DNA from: Pirellula staleyi DSM 6068
GTDB lineage: Bacteria > Planctomycetota > Planctomycetia > Pirellulales > Pirellulaceae
Length of the DNA stretch: 46,060 nucleotides
Direction of reading: 5' to 3'
Assembly: GCA_945870455.1 (NCBI GenBank)
Contig: CAMBSL010000013.1
Span: 1-46,060 of the forward strand
Shown here: in pieces, positions 34,814 through 44,452 of the stretch
Numbering within the stretch: position 1 is the stretch's first letter
Layout: each line of letters opens with the position of its first letter
Notes under the pieces: model-generated
Told to the model about the DNA's origin: nothing
What the model saw: only the letters and a program-made list of their open reading frames with translations
Databases searched by the model: none
Program-made: the position numbers and the translations under genes

Positions 34814-36160
34814 ATGTCTCAATCGTCAATCAAACCCGTTGAGCCCATTGCAGAGTACCCTGTTCCTTGGGCGCATGTCTTACCGAGTCTGTTGGGGCAT
34901 ATTTCTTTCCGGGTTGAACACTCCTCCAACCGGATCCCTCCTCGATCATGGCTTGCCGTTGTCTCCTCGCACAATTCCCAGTTTGGGTTCACAAGTTCTG
35001 TTTGGCAATTGTCGTTGCAGTCGGCATTGCACCTAGCTCAACAGCAGGGTTGGGGAATCCTATGTGCAACGAATACGCCGTACTCCGAGTCAATCCTTCA
35101 CGCTTGCCGCCGGATGCATGTGCCATGGCTCGAAATCGAAATCGACGATCATGCTGGCCGAACGAAAATCAACCACGGACCCACAGAAAACCTCAACCAA
35201 TCTTGCTTTCAAGGCAGGATCGTTTTGGGTAGGGATCCGCAGGACGCGAGCCCAATTCCGCTGCAGGACCGAGCGGCCGTATTTCTGTCGGACCATCTGT
35301 TCGCGTTGAACGTGCGAGAGGGAGGTAAGATCGCGCAGCTCATCGAGACGCGGTTAGAAAAGGGTGAGTTCAAGGACGCGTCAACGTATGTTTCCTTAAG
35401 CTCGGTGAAGCCAAGAACATCGACAGCCAGTTGTCCCGACTGGCTGCAGCGCGGAGCGATTGGCTGGATTGCGATTGACCGAGCGGATGACCATCCGCAT
35501 ACGGAGGCAGCCGTTCAGTCGACTTGGCAGCCCATCCTGCCTTTGCGAAGTTTGATTGGTTCGAATCGCAAGTTCCTGATCCATTGCACACGCGCCAGAC
35601 GTGGCCCTTGGCCAGATCAATCTCTCGATCAATTTCATGACGAGTTGCTGCATTCCCCTTGGTTGCAATATCCTGAAGTTATCACATCGCTAAAGCGTAT
35701 CTTGTCGCAACAGCGACTTCTTGCGACTAGGAATTACCGTAGAGGAGATATCGAAACGGTTTGCTTCTCGGAAGTACCCATAGACCAATTGTTGGCGAGG
35801 CGGCGTTTTCAATCTCATTTGTCGAGATGGGATTGGGAGCCTTATGGCATCATGATCGATCAGGAGTGGTTGATGGAGTTTGGAGTCAAGCAGGTAAGTT
35901 ATGTCGATCGAGAGCAAGCGAAAAAGATGAGCGACGGAGAGTTGACTTATAGCCAAATCGTTTCGAATCGAACTAACTCGCAAGACTGGACCGCAGAAAA
36001 AGAATGGCGTCTGGCAGGGGACCTAAGACTCACCCATGTCCCTTTCTCGAAAGCTTTTGTCTTTGTGCCAAGCATGGCAGAAGCGGTTGCGATTCAGCAT
36101 TTATCGCGCTGGCCGATCGCGGTATGCGATCATTCTCACACGTTTTCGTCGCTATCTTAG
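34814..36160 (+). CDS. Uncharacterised two-part protein, N-terminal Rossmann-like (SLOG-like?)
   Basis: 448 aa, no signal or membrane segment. The N-terminal half (residues about 40-200) alternates strands and helices: SWLAVVSSHNSQFG, LAQQQGWGILCATNTPYSES, ACRRMHVPWLEIEID, RAAVFLSDHLFALNVREGG, which recalls the SLOG/DprA-type nucleotide-binding fold. The C-terminal half has a distinct set of conserved-looking positions: FLIHCTRARRGPWPDQS, CFSEVPIDQLL, WEPYGIMIDQEWL, QVSYVDREQ, DWTAEKEWRLAGDLRL. The latter block (FSEVP ... YGI ... EWR) is seen in proteins of unknown function that I associate loosely with stress or defence. No named family is certain. It lies 113 bp after the hydrolase gene, with hairpins between. 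Confidence 0.7.
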   Translation: MSQSSIKPVEPIAEYPVPWAHVLPSLLGHISFRVEHSSNRIPPRSWLAVVSSHNSQFGFTSSVWQLSLQSALHLAQQQGWGILCATNTPYSESILHACRRMHVPWLEIEIDDHAGRTKINHGPTENLNQSCFQGRIVLGRDPQDASPIPLQDRAAVFLSDHLFALNVREGGKIAQLIETRLEKGEFKDASTYVSLSSVKPRTSTASCPDWLQRGAIGWIAIDRADDHPHTEAAVQSTWQPILPLRSLIGSNRKFLIHCTRARRGPWPDQSLDQFHDELLHSPWLQYPEVITSLKRILSQQRLLATRNYRRGDIETVCFSEVPIDQLLARRRFQSHLSRWDWEPYGIMIDQEWLMEFGVKQVSYVDREQAKKMSDGELTYSQIVSNRTNSQDWTAEKEWRLAGDLRLTHVPFSKAFVFVPSMAEAVAIQHLSRWPIAVCDHSHTFSSLS

Positions 36161-36164
36161 CTCT

Positions 36165-36211
36165 CGTTACCAAGCTCTGCTTGGTAACGACATTTTGGAA
36201 GCTCTGCTTCC
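36165..36211. repeat. Paired CTCTGC hairpins after the 448-aa protein
   Basis: CGTTACCAA-GCTCTGC-TTGGTAACG at 36165-36189 and GGAAGC-TCT-GCTTCC at 36197-36211. They are the same core as the 30939 and 34717 copies, and lie between two convergent genes where they may serve as a bidirectional transcript-end hairpin. Confidence 0.82.
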
Positions 36212-36269
36212 CGTCCCACGTAGGGTTTTCGGGTGCCGATGATCGGAACCATCACACTCCGCGTAATTT

Positions 36270-36485
36270 CTAGAACGACTCGCTCTCGAGGGCCTGGGTT
36301 AACGGGTCGAGTTTATTTGCGCTCGGAATGACTTGGGTCACGCTCACTTTGCCTCGCTTCAGCTCTTCGATTTGGGCCGCCATGCGTTGGATCAAGGAAG
36401 CGATTTCGTTCCCTGCGCTTTCTCCCAAATGGACGGTTAACGCTTTGCGAGCGCTATAGGACAAACTTAAGTCGTCTTTTTTCAT
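36270..36485 (-). CDS. Small coiled-coil hypothetical protein downstream of glmS
   Basis: 71 aa from ATG 36485. It is mostly one helix (GNEIASLIQRMAAQIEELKR) followed by a short extended tail (KVSVTQVIPSANKLDPL). It resembles small planctomycete proteins of unknown role. The start is 16 bp after the glmS stop, so cotranscription is very likely. No DNA-binding or catalytic motif seen. Confidence 0.7.
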   Translation of the reverse strand: MKKDDLSLSYSARKALTVHLGESAGNEIASLIQRMAAQIEELKRGKVSVTQVIPSANKLDPLTQALESESF

Positions 36486-36501
36486 GACAATGATCCTTGG
36501 T

Positions 36502-38397
36502 CTATTCTACTGTAACGCTCTTGGCTAAATTTCGCGGCTTATCCACATTGCAACCGCGTAAGACCGCAATATGATAAGCTAAAAGTTGGAGTGGAATCGA
36601 CGCCACAATAGGTTGCAGAAAATCCTCGACGTACGGGATTTCAATAAAGTCATCGACAAGACCAGCTAACTTGTCATCGATTTGGTCGACGATTGCAATG
36701 ACCGGGCCTCGGCGTGCCTTGACCTCTTGGAGATTGCTCATGACTTTGTCGTAAACGTGTGATCGAGACAGGATGAAGACCGACGGGGTATGTTCGTCGA
36801 CCAAGGCGATTGGTCCGTGCTTCATTTCAGCAGAAGGATAGCCTTCGGCATGGATATAGCTGATTTCCTTTAGCTTCAACGCACCTTCAAGTGCTGTCGG
36901 GAAGTTGTAATGACGACCGAGATAAAGAAAATTGGTCGCGTCCTTGTATTTTTCTGCGATGGAACGGACTGCGGCATCGCAACCGAGTGCATGTTCGACG
37001 ACGGTGGGCAGATTTTCAAGTTGATCAATGATATGAAGGCCAGCTTCAAAGCTCAGGTGCCGCAGGCGGCCAAAGTACAATCCCAGCATCGTCAAAACGC
37101 ACAGTTGCGATGTGAAGGCTTTTGTCGACGCGACCCCGACTTCAGGGCCTGCGTGCAAGTAGATTCCACCATCTGCTTCCTGTGCAATACTGCTCCCAAC
37201 GACGTTGCAAACGGCGAGTGTATGGTGTCCTTTTCGCTTCATCTCGCGAAGGGCCGCTAATGTATCTGCCGTTTCCCCGCTTTGAGTTATTCCGAAGATT
37301 AACGTGTCATGCTCAACGGGTGGATTGCGGTATCGCAACTCGCTTGCGTATTCGACTTCGACCGGCATACGAGCGAACTCCTCAATCAAGTACTCACCCA
37401 CCAAGGACGAGTGCCACGAGGTTCCGCAAGCGGTCAAAATGAGGCGATTCACGCCCCTCAGTTGTGCGGGAGTCAGGTTCAAGCCACCGAACTTAGCTGT
37501 CGCGTTCTCGCGATCCAGTCGACCTCGCATGGCATTGCGAAGTGAAGTTGGTTGCTCGTGAATCTCCTTGAGCATGTAGTGTGCATAACCTTCGCGTGAG
37601 ACCTCTTCGCCGCGATCTTCTAACATGCGAACGTCCGGTCGTATTCGGCCTTGATCGCGATGCGTGACTTGGATTGCATCCTTTGTTACGACGGCGATTT
37701 GATGGTCGGCAAGATAGATGATGCGTTCTGTATGTCCGACGAGTGGTGAAGTGTCGCTTGCTACGAATTGTTCGCCACGTCCGACACCAAGCACCAGCGG
37801 GCTACCGAAACGTGCTGCCACAAGCAGGTCGGGCCGGTCGCGAAACATCACCACGAGCCCGTAAGTGCCTCGCAACAATGGCAGTGCCGCTCGAACGGCT
37901 TCCACAAAGACCGCATTCGGTCCTCCAGTCCCCAAATTCGACTGTTCATCCCTGCTGGCGGGCGAATCGAGAAGCACTTTCAGGTTGTCGGCAACCAGAT
38001 GGGCAATAACTTCTGTATCGGTTGCCGACTGAAAGATGTATCCCTTTTCAATGAGAGCCTGTTTGAGCACTTGATAGTTTTCGATAACGCCGTTGTGAAC
38101 GACAGCAACCAAACCGCGACCTCCTAAATGAGGGTGTGCATTCTCGGTTGTGGCAGGACCATGCGTTGCCCATCGGGTATGACCAATTCCCGTAAAGCCA
38201 TTCATTGGATTTTTGGCAATTTGGTCTTCCAAGTTATCGACATGACCGACAGATCGATTTAGTTGAAATGCGCTGCCTGATGTTCCCAACGTTGCAATTC
38301 CTGCGCTGTCGTAACCTCGGTATTCAAGCCGCCGAAGTCCCGCTACAAGAAAGGGCGTCGCTTCTTTTTTACCAACATAGCCTACAATTCCGCACAT
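36502..38397 (-). CDS. glmS: Glutamine--fructose-6-phosphate aminotransferase (isomerizing)
   Basis: 631 aa. I use ATG 38397 so that the catalytic Cys is residue 2 (MCGIVGYVG); the track frame begins 23 codons earlier. An N-terminal class II glutamine amidotransferase domain (RRLEYRGYDSAGIA, GIGHTRWATHG, NGVIENY) is followed by two SIS sugar-isomerase domains (ACGTSWHSSLVGEYLIEE, GITQSGETADTLAALRE, GRHYNFPTALEGALKLKEIS, AEGYPSAEMKHGPIAL), with the C-terminal KPRNLAKSVTVE. It makes glucosamine-6-phosphate for UDP-GlcNAc synthesis. No glmS ribozyme-like structure was recognised upstream (38398..38586). A small coiled-coil gene follows. Confidence 0.97.
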   Translation of the reverse strand: MCGIVGYVGKKEATPFLVAGLRRLEYRGYDSAGIATLGTSGSAFQLNRSVGHVDNLEDQIAKNPMNGFTGIGHTRWATHGPATTENAHPHLGGRGLVAVVHNGVIENYQVLKQALIEKGYIFQSATDTEVIAHLVADNLKVLLDSPASRDEQSNLGTGGPNAVFVEAVRAALPLLRGTYGLVVMFRDRPDLLVAARFGSPLVLGVGRGEQFVASDTSPLVGHTERIIYLADHQIAVVTKDAIQVTHRDQGRIRPDVRMLEDRGEEVSREGYAHYMLKEIHEQPTSLRNAMRGRLDRENATAKFGGLNLTPAQLRGVNRLILTACGTSWHSSLVGEYLIEEFARMPVEVEYASELRYRNPPVEHDTLIFGITQSGETADTLAALREMKRKGHHTLAVCNVVGSSIAQEADGGIYLHAGPEVGVASTKAFTSQLCVLTMLGLYFGRLRHLSFEAGLHIIDQLENLPTVVEHALGCDAAVRSIAEKYKDATNFLYLGRHYNFPTALEGALKLKEISYIHAEGYPSAEMKHGPIALVDEHTPSVFILSRSHVYDKVMSNLQEVKARRGPVIAIVDQIDDKLAGLVDDFIEIPYVEDFLQPIVASIPLQLLAYHIAVLRGCNVDKPRNLAKSVTVE

Positions 38398-38586
38398 TTC
38401 ATTGCCCTGTTCGTTGCCCTGATAAGGACGTTCAAACTCTAGATGGATTGAAAAAGTGTACGCCATAAATTAATTCGCTGGCGGACCTGAATGCATGCTG
38501 CGCATTCTATACCATTGCCACATCCTATTCAGTCCATTTTATCGTTAAGATTGTTAAGAAACGTGGACCGCGTTACCAACAATGCC

Positions 38587-39297
38587 TCAGTGGTTCAAAA
38601 ATGGTTGTCGTGGTGGCTGAACGTTAGAAACACGCCCAAGAATTTCGCGAAGCAATCGTTGCTCAAGATCCGCATCATTTTCCTGGCGAATCCATCCTAG
38701 CGTAATCGGTTGACCAGCTAAGTTGGCACCGGTTCTGACAATGGTACCATCATGGCGTGCGATCGCGGACCCTTCCGAGGAGAATTGGGAACGATCTACG
38801 TCCTCCAACTCTTTAATGACCTCGATGCCAACGCTGAATCCTTCGTTCGTTGGAATCACTCGTATATTGGCGGTGCGTCTCATCGTTTGCAATGTGCTTT
38901 GCCATCGTTGGTAGCCTTCCACTGCGTCTTTTCGCCACGGTTCTAAGTAAGTGGCTCCTATCTGAGGAAACGTCTCCAGCCGACCTTCGTACCATTGTGC
39001 GTTGTCGCGAGTAGGACGCTGTTCGCTTTTGATCTGGAAGTAATCTTCCACGGTGTCAACGATTTGATTCCATAGAAACTCGGAATCTTGCGTGTTGACG
39101 TTGATCGGGTTTGCTAAATTTGTCTTTCGTCCTAGCTCTATCGATGGAATAGACAACGTCGTCGCTGGCACTTGGCCCAATTGACTACAGCCAGCGAACA
39201 AAAACAAGACAACGGCCCAAGCCAAGCGAACACGTATCCATGAACTCTTGCAATAGAGCCAGCGGGCCAAAAATAAACGAACGAAAAAAGTGAGCAT
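38587..39297 (-). CDS. Lipoprotein of unknown function
   Basis: 236 aa. A basic N-terminus and hydrophobic helix end in a lipobox (LFLFAGC), so it should be lipidated and exported. The mature part has a small alpha/beta region (EFLWNQIVDTVEDYFQIKSE, EGRLETFPQIGATYLEPWRK, RVIPTNEGFSVGIEVIKELE). The pattern is familiar from planctomycete lipoproteins, but I know of no function. It is 9 bp downstream of the small gene at 39307..39576, so the two form an operon. ATG 39297. Confidence 0.82.
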   Translation of the reverse strand: MLTFFVRLFLARWLYCKSSWIRVRLAWAVVLFLFAGCSQLGQVPATTLSIPSIELGRKTNLANPINVNTQDSEFLWNQIVDTVEDYFQIKSEQRPTRDNAQWYEGRLETFPQIGATYLEPWRKDAVEGYQRWQSTLQTMRRTANIRVIPTNEGFSVGIEVIKELEDVDRSQFSSEGSAIARHDGTIVRTGANLAGQPITLGWIRQENDADLEQRLLREILGRVSNVQPPRQPFLNH

Positions 39298-39306
39298 CGC
39301 TTGAAG

Positions 39307-39576
39307 CTACGACGCCGGTTTGGGTTGCTCGATATCCCGCAGAGAACGCCCTAATCGCTTCCGACCCGTGGAGCTGGGCAATTTGCGAGGACTGGCTTCC
39401 TCCATGCGAACGTTGGAAGCTGAAACACTCTGCTTCGCAAACGACATCAAGGCTGGATTCAGCTCGCGAGGATCGTCGGGTGAACCAATGGTGTCAATCG
39501 CATCGCTGACCCCAAGAAGTACCGACTGCTTGACCCCGTCGCGAATCCAACCAAATAGACCCAATCCGTTGCTCAT
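39307..39576 (-). CDS. Small conserved hypothetical protein
   Basis: 89 aa from ATG 39576. The N-terminal part (MSNGLGLFGWIRDGVKQSVL then LGVSDAIDTIGSP) looks like a short amphipathic segment repeated in many Pirellulaceae genomes. The C-terminal half is basic and disordered (PRKLPSSTGRKRLGRSLRD). Upstream partner of the lipoprotein gene. Function unknown. The spacer 39577..39687 to the giant gene holds nothing notable. Confidence 0.68.
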   Translation of the reverse strand: MSNGLGLFGWIRDGVKQSVLLGVSDAIDTIGSPDDPRELNPALMSFAKQSVSASNVRMEEASPRKLPSSTGRKRLGRSLRDIEQPKPAS

Positions 39577-39687
39577 GACTATGGACTCCTATGACTTTGC
39601 TACCATTCTTCGATACCTCTGGGAAGAATAGCGATCGGCGAGCCAAGAAACCATATCAAAAATCGCAGAACTACGAGTGTCCAAGCG

Positions 39688-42600
39688 TCAGTCTATCGTC
39701 TGAATGGTGATGCCCATCACGACTGGGGCTGTGATGTCATCCCCCTTGATCAGCTCGATCTTGGCTAGCGAATCGCGAGTCTCGGGCCGAACTGCCAAAT
39801 ATCGGATCTGGCGGCCACCCAAGTCGAACGCGAACTCGCTCTTGGGAACATCCACTCGCCGAATGTAATCTGCGAAATGTTGGCCATTGATCATTTTATG
39901 ATCTTCGGTTTTCCCATTCGCATAATGCAAGCGAACGATCATGGATAATGTTCCTTCCTTGGATGCGGGGAACGACCAGCCGCCAACGCCACTCAACAAA
40001 TGGATGGCAACCGCCGAAGTTTGGCAGGTCAGCTCAACTTGTTTTGGCATCTTCGGTGCGAAATTCCCCTGCGAACCGTATAGCATGATTGCATTCGCAA
40101 CTCGGTCGCCCTGCGGATCCACCAACACAAACGGAACATCCTTGAATACCTTGGGAGACCAGTCGGAAAAGGTTAACCTTTCCGCTCGATTGTTCTCTTC
40201 CCAAAACATACCTTTGGTGGTTATCGAAGTCGCGACACTATCGATGGGTAACGGGACATACTTACCCTTGCTCGTAAGAAACTCCAAAAGATCGGTCATT
40301 TCTGCACGACTCATTTGTCCTTCGAAGCCCTCTGGCATGAGCGACTTCTTCGACGCGATCAATTCTTCTATATCCTCTCGCAAAACAACTTCTTTCTTAC
40401 CTTGCGAATTGACGATCTCGATCGAAGTCTTGCTCTCGCTGGCTAACATACCTGTCAACACGAGGTTGTCCGTAGTGCGAATGCTATACGTACGGAAATT
40501 GGCTTCGACGCTGCGACTTGGGTCAAGGATATTCATAAGTAGTTCGGCTTTTGGATGAACTGCCATACCTGTCAGATTCGGGCCGATGTTGATTCCTAGG
40601 CTGCCATGAATATGACAAGCTGCACAGTGCTTTTGATACATGGCCTTCCCGCTCGCAACGTCGCCCGATTCGCGAGTGACGTCGAGCCAAGCGTCAAGGA
40701 CCTTCTGTCGATCGCTGTTAGGAACACCTCCGCTCGATTTCATGATCGCAAGGGCTCGATTGCGAACCGATTCCTCCGGGTGTTCGCGAAGGGCTTGCTT
40801 TTGGTCCAATTGCAGATCGCTCAGTGTGAGCTTTCCAGCTTCGATCGAATCCAATAGTTCGAGCGTGGATTGAGGTCGACTCATGAGCAACCGAATCGCG
40901 CTCTTTCGGAATTCGGGAGTCAAGTTGCGGCTGCGTTCCAAAAGCAACTCTCCTAAACCCTTGAGCCGTGAACTTGTTAACGACTGCAGCATGCCAGCCG
41001 AGAACTCAGGGGAGGATTGGGCCGAAATCTGCGCGAGTACCGCAGTTGCGATTTCGCGATTTTCCGGCTGAAGCACAACCGATTGCTTTGCCGCGGCAAT
41101 ACGGCTCGATTCGTCCTTGGATGCGTCGGCAAACACCTTGCTTAGTTCGCTTTGGATTTTGGCGATGCCGGGACCAAGATCTTTGATGCCGACGGTCGTG
41201 GCAAGTTGCAAAACCTGACTCTTGACTTCAATCGGAAGCTCGTTCTTGAGCCATGCGTTGATGAATCGGTCTTGGCCGGCTTTGGCGATGTTCAGCTCGT
41301 AGTCTTTTGGCCAACCTGCGACCAAACCATTGATCAATGTGGTTCCAACCGCCGGATTGTTTGGGGCAACGAGGATTTGCTCAAAGCCGCTTGCATCCAG
41401 TTTGGACCGGGCCGCATGCTGAGCAACAATGCCAATATGCTTGAGCACGTCCGCGGATGGATTCCAATCCTTCTGAGATAGCACCAATGGTAACACCTCG
41501 CGTGCGTGACCAGCCGAAGCACTTGTCCACGCGTCCAAGAGCCATCGATCGGTCGAGACCTCTTTGCCCGTCGTTACTTGCGTTAACTGATCAGGTCTAG
41601 ATAGCGCGATTCCGAGATCGTTCGTGTATGCTGGGATGTCGGCAATCTTGAGCAACGCGGCCAATCGTACTTGGAGGTCAGAATCGTTCAGGTTTCCTGC
41701 GGCAAGCATGGCATTGAGAGTTTGTTCGTTATTTGCTGCGACAATGATCGCATTGCGACGAACTGCAGGACTCTTGTGTTGGAAGGCCGACAGCACCGAG
41801 CTATCCGGCTTGGCTTGTTGAGGAACGGCGTTAAAGGAAACGGACTTGGTTTGCTTAACAGCGTTGAGAACCCACATCGCATGAATGGCACCTACATTGA
41901 GCCCATTGCTATCGACGCTCGAATCCTCCAGCAATGCCAGGAGCGAGTTGATGGTTGTTGGCGTTAGCACTTGCCTTTCGATCAAAAGACGCTGAGCCGT
42001 TTTGCGCCACAGCATGGTTGGGTGTTTGAGCGCGGCTACGAGAGCGGCTTCGTCGTTGGGATCGAGTCCGTTGAGGATCGACTTGTCGGCCGCTTCTTGA
42101 GCCTTTGCGTCTAAACCTTCGTTACCGTTGTAGACAACGCGATAGATACGTCCATATTTTTTGTCCCGCAATTCGTTTTCGTATGCGTTTCCCTTGCCTG
42201 TTTGGAATCCTTGCGGCGTAGGGTTATGCTGAATGATGAAGTTGTACCAATCGATTACCCAAACGTTTCCATCCGGTCCCACCTCGGCCATAGTCGGGGC
42301 CGCCCACTCATCATCGCTTGCAACAAGATTGAATGGGTTGGCACTTTCGTAGCCAGCTCCAACGCGATCGAGGACAAAGGTTCCGACCAAGTGCCCAGTT
42401 GGCTCGCATACAAAGGCAACTCGATTCCACCAACTCTTGGGATACTTGCGAGCAGTATAAAGAGCATGGCCTGCACCAGCGGTGTAACCGCCGTGCCAGT
42501 CAACTTGGCGAACATTTGGCGTGGCAGCCTTGAACATGTAGGTGTTTGCGATGGGCTTTAAGACGTCTGGAGACCAACCGTTCACGCTTTCGTAGTAGCG

Positions 42601-44286
42601 ATTGGGGATCGGCATGAATCCACTGGGATTTCCGTTGGCGGTCGAACCAAAGATGAGCCCTTCTTCGCTGATTCCAAGCCCCCACGTGTTGTTGTTGGTG
42701 GAACGCATGAACTCCAGCTTACTAACGCGAATGGAGTGGCTGTCGAAATCGTCCGTCCGTTTGTCCATCGCTCTGCCATCTTTCAGCGCGAAAACTGGCG
42801 CTGTCTCACTGGACGAGCCTGGTTCCACCGCAAATCTCCAGAAGCCTTGTCGGAATCGCTGTTGACGTTCCCCGTTGATGACAGGCGTCGAATCGTTGTA
42901 ACCTTGCATGGCCCAAATCCAGTTATCGAGCCCGTACTGAAAATTGCTCACGCCGCCATGCGTATCGGTTATCCCCCAACCGGTGATGAGTTCCTGACGC
43001 ATATCCGCCACATCGTCGCCATTGGTGTCTTTAAGGTATACCGTGGTTGGGCCGTCTTGAATGATGGCTCCACCGCGATAACAAACGATCGCCGAAGGAA
43101 TGCTCATGTGCGTTGCAAAAACAGTGAACTTGTCAGCTACGCCATCGTGATCGGTATCTTCGCATATTCGAATACGGTCGCGGCCTTTGCCCGGTGGTTG
43201 CAACTCGTTCGGGTAATCGATTGTTTCACAAAGCCACAATCGACCTCGATGATCCCAATTCATGGCCAGCGGTTTGCCCGCTAGGCCCGCATAGGATTCG
43301 CCTTTAGTATCGATTTCCGATGCCCAAATCTTCATCTCAAACTGCTTGGGTGTGACGTAGTGTTTGACGGAATCTTGCGGCGAAACGGGATCTTGCATCC
43401 GCGTGATCGGTTTACCCTGCCCACCCCGACCGGGCATATAATTCGGAATCTTTTCGCCGACTTCCGTGTACGTAAACTTGGGAAGATCTCCAGAGATCGA
43501 AGTCGTCTCTGGAACCGGGACTCGACTACTATCCGAAAAGGCCGCAACGTCCTGGAGCGATTTACCGGCAGCCCACTTGACACCACGTTCCAATAGATTG
43601 ATAAAACCAGGTTGCTGCCAAGTATCGAGATTGTGTCCCCATGCTGTGTAAAAGACTCTCCCTTTTTCGTGCGTCCGAATCCAAGTCCAAGGTTCTGCAG
43701 TCGTACCGGCAGCTAGTTTTCCTTGGCGACGTTCCTCTAAAACGATCCTGTCGATTGGATTGTGTTTGTGATGAATATAGGTTTCATCCCAGCTTTCGAA
43801 CCCGCCGAAGCCTTTCATGATTTCATGGTTTGGTGCGACGATTTGAGTTGCAAATCGTTCGCCACCATGTTCCTTGAACTGCCCGCCGACAAGCTCGACA
43901 TAGGCATCCGAATTGCGAAAGCAGAACGTTGCGCAATGCAACGGAACCAGACCTCGGCCACCCGCGACGTAGCTGAGCATGGCTTCTTCCTGGCCCTTGC
44001 TGATGGTATCGATGTTGGCATAGATCAGCAGTGCATCGAATTGCTTAAGTCGCTCGCTGTTGAGAGTGCCGTCCAAGTCATCGCTGTATTCAATGTCGAT
44101 ACCGACGGCTGCGAGCGGTTTTTGGATGGCTCGATAGAGCGAGGCCGGTTGATGATGCCCTTTGTCTCCGAGCATGATGACCTTGGTTCGATCCGCCGAC
44201 AGCCCGATTTTTGGGCAAACCAAAGAAGTCAATGACAAAACAAACAAGAACGGAATCGTAGAGAGAAGTTTTCTTGGTGAACGCAT
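39688..44286 (-). CDS. ThuA / PVC-type dehydrogenase / HEAT / cytochrome c fusion protein
   Basis: About 1532 aa from ATG 44286, where a signal peptide begins (LLSTIPFLFVLSLTSLVC); the track adds 77 residues covering tandem repeats. Order: a ThuA-like trehalose-utilisation/GATase domain (about 30-260; VIMLGDKGHHQPASLYRAIQ, GRGLVPLHCATFCF, RVFYTAWGHN), a PVC-type beta-propeller dehydrogenase domain (about 330-780; AMNWDHRGRLWLCETIDYPN, FATHMSIPSAIVCYRGG, VWVIDWYNFIIQHNP), HEAT-like helices (about 800-1180), a c-type heme domain (CAACH at about 1221-1225; GINIGPNLTG), then a C-terminal beta domain. It is expected to be periplasmic or exported and involved in polysaccharide or sugar oxidation. 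It is divergent from the DUF1501 gene, a typical planctomycete partner. Confidence 0.9.
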   Translation of the reverse strand: MRSPRKLLSTIPFLFVLSLTSLVCPKIGLSADRTKVIMLGDKGHHQPASLYRAIQKPLAAVGIDIEYSDDLDGTLNSERLKQFDALLIYANIDTISKGQEEAMLSYVAGGRGLVPLHCATFCFRNSDAYVELVGGQFKEHGGERFATQIVAPNHEIMKGFGGFESWDETYIHHKHNPIDRIVLEERRQGKLAAGTTAEPWTWIRTHEKGRVFYTAWGHNLDTWQQPGFINLLERGVKWAAGKSLQDVAAFSDSSRVPVPETTSISGDLPKFTYTEVGEKIPNYMPGRGGQGKPITRMQDPVSPQDSVKHYVTPKQFEMKIWASEIDTKGESYAGLAGKPLAMNWDHRGRLWLCETIDYPNELQPPGKGRDRIRICEDTDHDGVADKFTVFATHMSIPSAIVCYRGGAIIQDGPTTVYLKDTNGDDVADMRQELITGWGITDTHGGVSNFQYGLDNWIWAMQGYNDSTPVINGERQQRFRQGFWRFAVEPGSSSETAPVFALKDGRAMDKRTDDFDSHSIRVSKLEFMRSTNNNTWGLGISEEGLIFGSTANGNPSGFMPIPNRYYESVNGWSPDVLKPIANTYMFKAATPNVRQVDWHGGYTAGAGHALYTARKYPKSWWNRVAFVCEPTGHLVGTFVLDRVGAGYESANPFNLVASDDEWAAPTMAEVGPDGNVWVIDWYNFIIQHNPTPQGFQTGKGNAYENELRDKKYGRIYRVVYNGNEGLDAKAQEAADKSILNGLDPNDEAALVAALKHPTMLWRKTAQRLLIERQVLTPTTINSLLALLEDSSVDSNGLNVGAIHAMWVLNAVKQTKSVSFNAVPQQAKPDSSVLSAFQHKSPAVRRNAIIVAANNEQTLNAMLAAGNLNDSDLQVRLAALLKIADIPAYTNDLGIALSRPDQLTQVTTGKEVSTDRWLLDAWTSASAGHAREVLPLVLSQKDWNPSADVLKHIGIVAQHAARSKLDASGFEQILVAPNNPAVGTTLINGLVAGWPKDYELNIAKAGQDRFINAWLKNELPIEVKSQVLQLATTVGIKDLGPGIAKIQSELSKVFADASKDESSRIAAAKQSVVLQPENREIATAVLAQISAQSSPEFSAGMLQSLTSSRLKGLGELLLERSRNLTPEFRKSAIRLLMSRPQSTLELLDSIEAGKLTLSDLQLDQKQALREHPEESVRNRALAIMKSSGGVPNSDRQKVLDAWLDVTRESGDVASGKAMYQKHCAACHIHGSLGINIGPNLTGMAVHPKAELLMNILDPSRSVEANFRTYSIRTTDNLVLTGMLASESKTSIEIVNSQGKKEVVLREDIEELIASKKSLMPEGFEGQMSRAEMTDLLEFLTSKGKYVPLPIDSVATSITTKGMFWEENNRAERLTFSDWSPKVFKDVPFVLVDPQGDRVANAIMLYGSQGNFAPKMPKQVELTCQTSAVAIHLLSGVGGWSFPASKEGTLSMIVRLHYANGKTEDHKMINGQHFADYIRRVDVPKSEFAFDLGGRQIRYLAVRPETRDSLAKIELIKGDDITAPVVMGITIQTID

Positions 44287-44386
44287 GTTTTTGTGAGTTC
44301 GATTGAGATGGTGAGGAATGTTGCAGAGCAGCGGGCAAATTGCCTGCTTTCGACTGGAAGTTGGATAGGTTGCCAGCGCTGCCAGC

Positions 44387-44452
44387 CTGTTAAGCTGAAA
44401 AAGACAGGCTATTAAGCTGAAAAAGACAGGCTGTTGAGCTGAAAAAGACAGG
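44387..44452. repeat. Three 22-bp tandem repeats in divergent promoter region
   Basis: CTGTTAAGCTGAAAAAGACA plus GG is repeated three times in a row with changes at two positions. It lies between the start codons of the ThuA-dehydrogenase gene (44286) and the DUF1501 gene (44670), so it is close to both promoters. No other feature is seen in 44287..44669. Confidence 0.88.

Noticed and set aside
38398-38586. glmS ribozyme upstream of glmS
   Set aside because: No recognisable ribozyme core was found in the 189-bp upstream spacer.
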